From Bimastos eiseni (Eukaryota; Annelida; Clitellata; Crassiclitellata; Lumbricidae), in contig OY365817.1 of NCBI GenBank assembly GCA_959347315.1, positions 5,763,731 through 5,827,730 on the forward strand: a DNA stretch of 64,000 nt, in the 5' to 3' direction. The notes beneath the pieces were generated by a model. The model had not been told where the DNA came from, ran no database searches, and saw only the letters and a list, made by a program, of their open reading frames with translations. Below are positions 12,301 through 24,300 of this stretch, piece after piece. A program made the position numbers and the translations under genes. How positions within the stretch are numbered: position 1 is the first letter of the stretch; every line of letters starts with the position of its first letter.

Positions 12301-15300
12301 TCTTTCTCCTCCTCTTCGTTTCTCTTCTTCTATTCATCCTCCTCCTCCTCATCATCATCATCATGTCTGAGCAGACCCAGTTCTAGACGTTTGGCAGCCC
12401 TAGGCAATGATACAGTTTGGCAGCCCATAGTATTATACCAGGGATTAAAATGAAGTCATTAGCACTTTTTTATTTTGGGTTGTTTTTTGCATTTTTCACT
12501 TAAGTGTTATATTATACACTGTGTCCCAATTGAACTGATACCCTTTTTGTTTTTACGAACAAAAATCCGTAAATTCTAAATGTTATTCAATAGCATTTCA
12601 CAGACTGAAAGAGGGATAAATTACCAGTGTCTTCTGAAAATGAAATCAAATTCTATGAACAGGGTCCAAAGTTATGCACATTCAAATGTGGTGTCGACGA
12701 ATAAAATTCTAACTATCCAACTTGTAAAAATTCATAATTTTTTTAACTTTACAACAGCGACTTGAAGACAGCAACATTTAAAATGGATCCGAGACAAATG
12801 TCCGCCATTAGCTCGAATACATGCTCTAAGGTAGGGCATAATCAAGTAAACAATTTTCACCGAGTACCGAATCCGAGTATTTGTTGTCATGATGTGTATA
12901 GGATTTCTAACGTCTCTTTCTTTACGGCCGATGATGCACCCATTTGACCGATCCTTTTCTTGTTTCCAGGATATTGCTTCCATTTTTTGCTCACTCTAAT
13001 CGGTCATTTAATATGAGTGTATGCTGCTATTTTTCTTGATGTCAGAGCTGCCATCGATCTTTCTCTTCTGGAGAGAGACAGAACACATTCCATGAATGTG
13101 GAACTTGAGGATGGTGCTGGTTTCATCCATCTTCTCATCACAATAACTGGCATTGCCAGCTACCATTTCAATGGCACATCAACCACTGAAGGAAGCGAAA
13201 ACTCGACGGACACTGTCCAACAGATGGTGAGTATTGGTTGACAAAGAGTCAAATACATCAGGAGTATAAACAGTCTTAGTAACAGTTTCAACAATTCAAT
13301 GTCTAAGCCAAAGTTTCGTTCTGAATTGTCACATATCCCTAACCAAGCATCAGACCACCTATCAGAGATGATGAAGATGAAGCCAGGGCCGTTTATGCCA
13401 TTTGGGGGTGAGGTGAGTGAGGTGGTTTTCCTTTGCCTTCCTTCTCAGATAATATTTATGGGTGATCAACTTGCCTAGGGTCCCTTAACAGTGACTCTGG
13501 TAGAGTCGAACCTACGACCCTCTGGCTACAAGGCCCAGAACATACTGCTATATCACCACAGCATCACTCACCCAGCAAAAAAGGTTTTAATATCCTGCTA
13601 CTTGTTGGTGTTAGACGACAACAGAACAAGACAGACTGTGCTACTGAAAGAAACAGTTGCAAGCGGCAGTACAACCCTCTTCCCAATTATTATTATTATT
13701 CTTATCTTGATACGCCTAGCATTACAGAATTCACATTCACTTGTACACTCATGAGATGCTGTAGAAAGAGGTCCACATAGTGAGAAAGAACAAGGACAAC
13801 CTTTCGTCTTAATCATGACAGAATTGAATGAGATGTAATAGGAATGCATGAAATTAAAATAATTTTCTCGATGATGATGATTGATGGCAAAGACAAGATG
13901 ATGTTCTTCTCATCTCCATTGAGTCTCTCTGTAGGAACTATGAACGACTCCAAAGCCGGAAGTGGTGCATGTTAAGTGTGACCAGCTGAACGGCTTTGGG
14001 TTAGGCTTTAAACTCTGTTTGTGGGATATGTTTGTATGATATCCAACAGTTGATGGCTTTGGGTTAGGCTTTAAACTCTGTTTGTGGGATATGTTTGTAT
14101 GATATCCAACAGTTGATGGCTTTGGGTTAGGCTTTAAACTCTGTTTGTGGGATATGTTTGTATGATATCCAACAGTTGATGGCTTTGGGTTAGGCTTTAA
14201 ACTCTGTTTGTGGGATATGTTTGTATGATATCCAACAGTTGATGGCTTTGGGTTAGGCTTTAAACTCTGTTTGTGGGATATGTTTGTATGATATCCAACA
14301 GTTGATGGCTTTGGGTTAGGCTTTAAACTCTGTTTGTGGGATATGTTTGTATGATATCCAACAGTTGATGGCTTTGGGTTAGGCTTTAAACTCTGTTTGT
14401 GGGATATGTTTGTATGATATCCAACAGTTGATGGCTTTGGGTTAGGCTTTAAACTCTGTTTGTGGGATATGTTTGTATGATATCCAACAGTTGATGGCTT
14501 TCTTGTTCTCTTCTGTTAGGGTTTCCTTCAATCTTTTAAAAACTTGCGTGAAGTCGGTTGCCTTCAGGTCAAAGGTTAGGTTTCCTATGTTTACTTTTTT
14601 ACATGAAGTTTTCCATGATTTAGTCGGTGTAATTTGTAGCTTACATTGTTGACTGCAACTAAAGATTGGCTGCTAATATAACTGACCAATGTGCAATCTA
14701 AGCTGTGCACATGTGCACACGCACAATGGGCCGTAAAGCCAGCACACACAGGAATTTAGTGTGTCCACACACAAAATGTTTTCTCCAGCCGGCTGCAGCC
14801 TGCCTTACTCCAGAAACTTTGGTTCCTTGGTTGACATGTTCCCTTATTTATATTTGTTAGGGGGTTATTTTAGGTTGATTATGTTTATACCAAACGTTAT
14901 AACACTGTAGAACATTATTATGTATTATTCCAAGAAATGTATCTGTCAAATGTTGCAATACTATTGCTTCAGTGTTGGCATTTTAATAATGTTGTTACCT
15001 AAAAATGGCAAAACCCAGTTTAATGAAGGTTACAATCTAGAACATTTTCCTCAAAATGAATAAAAACATAACCAGATTAGGAATCAGTAAACAAATTTAT
15101 TTCTTCTTTTATTTCATTGTTGTGTATGTCGCTAGAAGCGAGTGAGTGAAAATGAACGTAAGTCATATAGACTATGTTTACAGGAATTTAGACAATGTTA
15201 AATTTAAAGACTAAAATTAGAATTGTTCTGACTTTGTTGGTGTTTTGTTAGTAATCAAAGCCAAAGGTCTTGCTGCTGCTGACATTGGTGGCAAAAGTGA

Positions 15301-18300
15301 TCCATTCTGTGTTCTGGAACTAGTAAATGATCGCGTTCAGACATGCACTGAATACAAAACATTGAGCCCATCTTGGGGCAAAGCATTCACTTTGTACGTA
15401 TGAAAATAAGTCAAGATTTCTACTGTTGATATCTGTTTTGTTAATCAGTACTTATTTAGACCTTCTTTCATTGTTGATCATCTCAGCTTGACTGTATTGC
15501 TAATAGGCATTGTCTCAGATCCTTCAGATCAGATCCCTCAGATCAGATCCCTCAGATCAGATCAGATCCCTCAGATCAGATCCCTCAGATCAGATCCCTG
15601 AATCTTGAAAAGAGGTGCATCTCAGGTGTATCTATTGAGGGGTGCTGAAGAGTGTGCTACCTTTACATTTTGACCTTTCATGCATGTGATTTAGTTTCCA
15701 TCAACCATTAATTGGGTCTTTCATCTGTGTTTTATTTGCTTGCTAACGGACTTTCAAATGTACTTTTTAGTGCAGTGAAAGACATTCACTCTGTTCTCGA
15801 AGTCTCCGTTTACGATGAGGACCCTGACAAAAAGTCGGACTTTCTTGGCAAAGTGGCAATTCCTCTGCTCAATGTTAGTCAACAATTCGACATCACCGTC
15901 GCTTTAGCAATTCCACTTGTTTAATTGTCAACAACTGATTTTCTTAAATTGGAAATGAGAAAATGTGAAGTTGTGTAGACAGTTGAAGAGTGTGAGACCA
16001 TATTTGTGAGGAATTTTAGCATCTTGTTTTTGGTACTATTTTAAAGTATAATCAATCAATCAATCATAAATACTTGATATAGCGCCATTTCAAGATATCT
16101 ACTCAGAGTAATAACATTTGTACTAAATGTTCTGGAATGCTTTGTAACAAAACCAGGGATGTGGTCTCGAGATCGCGATCTTGGTCTCAGGACTATCTCG
16201 AGGCCGGAAAACTGAGGTCTTGGTCTTGATCTCGAATACATCGGTATTGGTCTTGGTCTTGGACCATCAGTCTTGCTTGGTCTTGGTCTTGGTCTCGAAT
16301 GCATCCTTGGTCTTAAAGGAACGGGGGTTTTGGGATTGGCCTCCGTCTTAGGTTAGCGTTCTTGTCATTTGGCGTGTCAGAGCAAGTTCTTTGATATTTG
16401 TCGGTTATTTTCAATTATTAGAGGCATCGGTGTTTAGGCCCTACGCGATTGTTTTCGATTTATGACGTGCTGACCATCTATAAATAGATGTTACAGTGAG
16501 CAAAAAATGCATTTGCAATGGAACCTGTCATTTCAAAATTTGCTTCACAAATTTCAAGGTTTTTGGAATAATCTAATAATTATGTGGTCGGCCGTGTGTA
16601 GTCACAATTAACCCACTATTCTAAGTACAAGTAGACCTACATCATTCAAACGGAATGTTAATCTGCTTGTTCATATGTCTTAAAGTATCTATCTATCATA
16701 TACTGTAAGTAATTTATAGTGTGATATGCTCAGGCCAAAGCCAAGGTTTGAACCCGCAAAATTCAGACTGGCTGGTGGAACTGTTTCTGGACCATTATTA
16801 AGTCTAGTATTCTTCAGCAATAAAATTAATGTTTTGAGCATGGTATTCCGTTTTAGCATCCTAATAAATTGAATTGTTTATAAAAAAGAGTATCGGTCTT
16901 GTTCTTGGTCTTGGTCTCGGACCCACGGTCTTGGTCTTGGTCTTGGACCACCCGGTATAGGTCTTGGCTTTGGTCCTGGACCACCCAGTCTTGGTCTTGG
17001 TCTTGGACCTCTCGAGGTTTTGGTCTCATGCCCAACACTGAACAAAACATTCTAGCCCAATTGCTGCACATTAAAATAATTCCCAAACTGACAAACATTG
17101 CAGTCAGATAATAAATGGTTTATGTTTAACAATTGTTGCTACCTAAAATGAACTTCCAAAAGAAGTTCAATAAATGTTTCCATCAAGCGGTAGGCATCCA
17201 AATGTCATGTGTTGGTAGCACCTGGTGCAATATAAATAAGGTCTCATCAATTACAGATGAATTAAAACTTATGCACATTGTGACTGTATGAATAACAAAT
17301 AAGGAGCAATTATAATTGTACAATTGTTGTTTTATGACACAAGCTCTAGCATTTGTAGGCCTTAACCTTCTTGCCCAGAGAAACAGATTCATCGCTTTGT
17401 GCATCCGCTATTTATTCCCCGAGAAACCGTTTTATTGGGTTTGCTACTCATTGATGTAATATTGCATAGGGAACTCAGAGGCAAAACGGTTAATGTAGTG
17501 ATTCAGAGTCATATGGAAGATTGAAATAATTAGCGTCTCATTGAGATGGAAGTTGCAATTAAAAAATGAAATAAAAATTCTTTGCCTACTTGGACCACTC
17601 ACTTTGAATTCTTTGCCTACTTAGACCTCTCATTTTAAATTCTTTCCCTACCTGGACCTCTCACATTTGCATTCTTTGCCTACTTGGACCTCTTATTTTG
17701 AATTCTTTGCCTACTTGGACCTCTCACTTTGCAGTTTTTTCCCACTTGGACCTCTCACTTTCCATTCTTTGCCTACTTGGACCTCTCACATTGCAGTCTT
17801 TGGCTACTTGAACCTCTCACTTTGCATTCTTTGTCTAAATAGACCTCTCACTTTGCATTCTTTGCCTACTTGGACCTCTCATTTTGAATTCCTTGCATAC
17901 TTGGGCCTTCATTTTGAATTCTTTGCCTACTTGGACCTCTCATTTTGAATTCTTTGCCTACTTGGGCCTCTCACATTTGCATTCCTGCCTACTTGGGCCT
18001 CTCACATATGCATTCTTTGCCTACTTGGACCTCTTATTTTGAATTCTTTGCCTACTTGGACCTCTCACTTTGAATTCTTTGCCCACTTGGACCTCTCACT
18101 TTGCATTCTTTGCCTACTTGGACCTCTCACTTTGCATTCTTGGCCTACTTGGGCCTCTCAATTTGAATTCTTTGCCTACTTAGATCTCTCTCTTTACATT
18201 CTTTGCCTACTTGGACCACTCACTTTAAATTCTTTGCCTACTTGGACCTCTCACTTTGCAGTTTTTTCCCACTTGGACCTCTCACTTTGCATTCTTTGCC

Positions 18301-21300
18301 TACTTGGACCTCTCACATTGCAGTCTTTGGCTACTTGAACCTCTCACTTTGCATTCTCTGCCTAATTAGACCTCTCACTTTGCATTATTTGCCTAATTAG
18401 ACCTCTCGCTTTGCATTCTTTGCCTACTTGGACCTCTCATTTTGAATTCCTTGCGTACTTGGGCCTACATTTTGAATTCTTTGCCTACTTGGGCCTCTCA
18501 CATTTGCATTCTTTACCTACTTGGACCTCTCACTTTGAATTTTTTGCTTACTTCGGCCTCTCATTTTGAATTCTTTGCCCACTTGAAGATCTCACTTTGA
18601 ATTCTTTGCCTACTTGGGCCTCTCAATTTGCATTCTTTGCCTACTTGGACCTCTCACATTTGCATTCTTTGCCTACTTGGACCTCTCACATTTGCATTCT
18701 TTGCCTACTTGGACCTCTCACTTTGATTTCTTTGCCTGCTTCGACCTCTCACTTTGCATTCTTTGCCTACCTAGACCTCTCATTTTGAATTTTTTACCTA
18801 CTTGGGCCTTCATTTTGAATTCTTTGCCTACTTGGACCTCTCATTTTGAATTCTTTGCCTACTTGGACCTCTCACTTTGATTTCTTTGTCTGCTTCGACC
18901 TCTCACTTTGCATTCTTTGCCTACCTAGACCTCTCATTTTGAATTTTTTACCTACTTGGGCCTTCATTTTGAATTCTTTGCCTACTTGGACCTCTCATTT
19001 TGAATTCTTTGCCTACTTGGACCTCTCACTTTGAATTCTTTGCCTACTTGGACCTCTCACTTTGCATTCTTCGCCTACTTAGACCTCTCACTTTGCATTC
19101 TTGGCCTACTTGGGCCTCTCACATTTGCATTCCTGCCTACTTGGGCCTCTCACTTTGCATTCTTTGCCTACTTGGACCTCTTATTTTGAATTCTTTGCCT
19201 ACTTGGACCTCTCACTTTCCAGTTTTTGCCCACTTGGACATCTCACTTTGCATTCTTGGCCTACTTGGGCCTCTCACATTTGCATTCCTGCCTACTTGGG
19301 CCTCTCACATATGCATTCTTTGCCTACTTGGACCTCTTATTTTGAATTCTTTGCCTACTTGGACCTCTCACTTTGAATTCTTTGCCCACTTGGACCTCTC
19401 ACCTTGCATTCTTTGCCTACTTTGACCTCTCACTTTGCATTCTTTGCCTACTTGGGCCTCTCAATTTGCATTCTTTGCCTACTTGGACCTCTCACTTTGA
19501 ATTCTTTGCCCTCTTGGACCTCTCACTTTGCATTCTTGGCCTACTTGGGCCTCTCACATTTGCATTCCTTGCCTACTTGGGCCTCTCAATTTGCATTCTT
19601 TGCCTACTTGGACCTCTCACTTTGCGGTCTTTGGATACTTGAACCTCTCACTTTGCATTCTTTGCCTAATTAGACCCCTCATTTTGCATTCTTTGCCTAC
19701 CTAGACCTCTCATTTTGAATTCCTTGCATACTTGGGCTACTCATTTTGAATTCTTTGCCTACTTGGACCTCTCACTTTGCATTCTGTGATCTGTACATCA
19801 ACATTCAATCGGGACAGACTAAAAATAGGAGTACAGGAAAATGACAATATATACAGAAACCAGATCAGCCATCTGAGATCTGTGGAGGACATTAATCTGA
19901 TAGATGAACAAAGACAGAAAAGCGAAGACTGCGAGGATGGGAGAGCATGGATAAAATAAGTGAATGGTATTTTATGCGGAGGCAAAGGTGTAACCAGTGG
20001 AAGCAGGTGCACGGATAAAAATCTTGGCTGAATTTTTTATCTAGGAATCTTGGTGACTTGGGTGAATGTCTGACCGAAAGAGATAAGGAGACAAATAGCA
20101 AAAGCAGTGGGAGAAATGGTTGGTTTCAAGAAGTAGGTAGACTAATGTACTCAACAAGAAGAAAATCATTCAATGTTAACTATTCAATCTTTGAGAATTC
20201 ATTCTTCGTTTGTTTTCGTTTCTGTTGGCAGATCCAAAATCGTCGGAAGCGTTGGTATCAACTGAAGGATCAGAAGCTGACAATGCGTATGAAAGGAGCC
20301 ATAAAACTGGAACTGGGTCTCAGTTTTAATAATGTAATGAAGTGCTTACCAATTGTACTTAGCTAAGGCAAAGAAATTAATGCATTGCTAAGGCAAAGAC
20401 ATCAATTCAAGGTAGGGTAAAGTCAATTTATATGAGGCCTAGATTGCATGTTGTAAGGGGTGACCTAATGGGGAGGGAGAAGGTCATGAGGGATGTGACA
20501 TGGGTTCAAAAGGATTGAGTGGAAAAGAGCAAAATCAGATTTAGAACAGTGCTCTTCAAAAGAAGGAAAGTCAACGGGGACCATTAAGGTGATTGTGCTC
20601 TCCTCCATTGGCGAATCCCCAGCAAACGTGGGGGGGAGCACAGAGTTGTTGTGCAAGGGCAGTTGATCGAAAAACATCAAATAGTCATTGACCATTGAGA
20701 CAGTGGGTGATTAAAACACAAAAACTGAACATGGATTGCTGGGCTTTACAGCAAAATATGTTGTCAATATGTGCTTCAAACCCAACTCAATCACAGATGA
20801 TGTCACCCAGAATGATCATGTCATGGACCCCAACAATACCAGACATGAGAGGAGGGAGTGTTCCCATTTATCTAACTACATAAATTTTTCTGATTAATCT
20901 CACCATATTTTTTCAGCAGACTGCAGGTATCTCTCTGACAGTTTGCAACACAACTTAAATCTTTAAAGCCGTTGATGAGTCACTTTGTGTTGTCATTGTA
21001 AATTTAAACTTTCGTAGAGATAACTGTATATTTTTTTACCAGATGTCTGTGTTAATCTTATGCTATAAATAATTATAAGTAGATTATTGACTCATCATGA
21101 AATCATTTATTGATGTGTATATTTCTACAGTTTAAGGCTGCAATTAGGACATTCAATCCAAAAGAAGAAAAATTTCTTGTTTCAGAGCCAAGATTTCGTG
21201 TATCGGTAAGTTTAAAATCTTCAGTGTTTCACGATTAAAGAGATGTTTCAAGCGACGTTCCGTATAGAATTAAACCTTTTTTACAAAGATGCCATCATCC

Positions 21301-24300
21301 ACGAATGGATGTGAGCATTTCTCAGTACAGAGAGTTTCAGACTTTCAGTTGCTGACTTCCACGGGTCACCTCTCTAGTAAGTATGTTAGTAGTGCATTTC
21401 TTAAAATGCTGTCTGTCCATTAGCTAAGCAAGAAATTGTAGCAGTTGGGCTATGAAATGAACCAGTGCAAACAAATCTCAGGCTACTTGACAAATAATTT
21501 GGTAATTCCAATTAGGCCCATTCACATAAATTATTACTTACACAGTGAGGGAATGGGAGTTTCACATTTCTGAAATTTTGAGTCCGGGTGTGTATGACGG
21601 GGAAAGGGATCTCGAAAAATGTGTGTAGGCAATATAACTGTCTATAATTATGACATCCACATTATCCTAATTGAGACCTAAAGTTGTGGAATATTAAAAT
21701 CAGAAAAACCAATGATTGACAGTATTCCTGCTTAATCAATTTTATGTAGCACGGAAACATTTTTACATATAGGTGTTGTTAGTGTTTTATTTTTCATAAT
21801 AGTCAACAAATTTAAACCGAGAGATATGATGCTTAACAGAAATAAATTACTTCCAGTAAAATCAATGTCTTATAGATGTCTTTAGATATTTAACCTTTGT
21901 AAGGGAGGTTGGAGCTCAGATGTACATATGCATGGGGAGAGGTCCACAAAATGTACGAGGTGCAGTAGAGAGTCGGAGGTCTGAAAACAAATTATTTTTA
22001 GTACATACTATATGGATGGCCTTTAAAATAGTTTTTAAGCCATTTTGCAAATGAGTTGGTATCTTTATGTTTTAAGCCACTTGGCTAATAAGTGGGTCTT
22101 AGGTAGGGCTGTACCAAATAGGTGATTATCACTATTCCCCTAAGGTTGACTTATTTCCTTCTTTCACATTTGTTAAGAAATTAGATGTATAGCGTATTTG
22201 GCGCCATGTGTGGCTGCTGACAGTTAAATTCTACTCCTGTAATAATTTTTCATAATTCGTTCATACTGCACTTGTAATCATACTGCGGTGTTTCAGTTTT
22301 AAATTAAATGGAGAAATAAGTTTCAGTTAAATTCTGTCTGGCTATTTGCAAAGTTAATCAACCGAGGATTTAGATTTAAATTTCAAAGTTTGTTTACCTA
22401 TTAGCTGGACTTGGTGCTGAGGGATACGTTTAAGCCCAGCTGAGTTGTTATACTTGTAAGTTCCTTTAAGTGTACACCTAAAACAAAGCAACACACACAT
22501 ACACACACTTACATGCAATGTATATATATATACATATATTGCTATGGTGTTGCACTTGAGTTGATATGTGTCATCTGTGAGCAGAATTTAAAATGAGATG
22601 AATGCCCAGAAATTGTTTGCACTTGACACTAACATTAACTATAGAAGATAGTTGTTGTTTAGGTGTCAATGTACTTGCCATGCATTGCATTGGTCTTTAA
22701 TAATTGTCTACTTTTAGGTAATGAAGCATAACATTGACAGAGTGACAGGAATTGTTCGAGCGGCCATTGATGTGGGCAAATTCATCCATAGTTGCTTTGA
22801 CTGGGAAAACAAAATGCGCAGTGCCTTGGCATTCCTTGTAAGTTTGGACATGTTGATGTGTGGGAACAAAATCATAGATGAAACCAAATTTAAATTGCCT
22901 TTGACTTGATTTGAATGGTCAAATTATGCTGATGTCTGGTTAGAGATGCAAATGATTAAGCCTCTTGCATCAGGATAAGGCGATGTCCCACTCTGAGACA
23001 ATCGACACCTTTGCCTACCTGATACGAGGGGGAGGACATTGGGTTTCTGAGATCATCAGTCACAAATGCTGAGGGACTCTTTATTGTTTGGCCTAATGGA
23101 GACTGAGAAAGTACAGCTGAAGTAAGTAAGTATGTAAACCATATATTGACAGAGCATCAACATTATAAGATCACTAAAACAGCTGTCAATACGAACTCAG
23201 GCAAATTTGAGTACATGATGCAATAGGTCAGTCCAAAATGGTCAGTCCAAAATGGTCATGCACATTGGTTGAGGCTGGACTGAACCTTTTATCGATAATA
23301 TTTGTTAATAGCAACAGTGCAAACACAAAATCCACTGTATGAGAGTATAATACACAATTGAACTAACTAAATGTGACTGAGAGTTTAAGTCTTAAACCAC
23401 AGAGATCAAACAGTGTTAAGTGTTTTCTTAAACATATTAAGGAATTTGTAACATAATTTGAAAGATTGTTTGGACCAGAGCATTTTATCGAGAACAACAT
23501 CATCCTAGCATGTGCAACATCAGTTCAGTAATGTAAGAAAGTTTTAGTGTAATGATGACATGCAGTAGTTTTCTGATGAAATTAACTATCAAGAATTCTA
23601 GTTATTATATTCAGCAGCAGCAGGTTACATACTTTGCCCTGTTCACACAATATCTTATATCACATGATCTTATTATATGATCTAATGAGGAGCAGAATGC
23701 TGTGTGACGAAGCATTGACTCTTTCACATTCACTATTCAGTCATTATGTTGACTTTCATTTGAACAGGTTCTTTAATTATTTAACACAGCTGATTTGGTT
23801 GAGTGAAAACCGTTAACATGTCCATCTTTTAACACTCGAGTCTGATTTACATGTGGCATCATCAAGCCTTCTGGCTAAGTTGGGTAGCCTACATAAATTG
23901 CTGTAGAATACTGACCCTATAAATACTGAAAATTAAGCTTGATTCTGAATTAAACGAATTTTGAATTGAATTGAATACTCAAACAGCCAACATGCTTGAA
24001 CAAACCAAAGATAAAATCCAAACCTGCATCAATCAACCAACCAACGAGCAATCCAGCAACCAATCACAGCCAGCGAGCTAATTGCTGCAATCATTTTTTA
24101 AAGTTTGTAATGATTTGATTAGCTTAATAATTAGTTCTTTGACTTGAATGTCTTCTTATGTTCAGATATTTCTCATCGTTGTTCTGAACTTTGAGTTGTA
24201 CATGATGCCACTGACTCTTCTCATCATCTTCCTCAAGAATTTACTAGTCATACAAGTTGGAGAAAGTATTCTCAAGGACAAAAGTCAAGATGTAAGCAAA

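Noticed and set aside
11892..12453. Leu/Ser-rich plus-strand frames and an Arg-rich minus-strand frame
   Set aside because: They arise from the polypyrimidine tract and have no real protein character.
17667..19673. Leu/Phe/Trp-rich repeat protein genes in the 31-bp array
   Set aside because: Open frames are expected by arithmetic in all three phases; there are no start context, splice or family features, and unit lengths vary without regard to frame.
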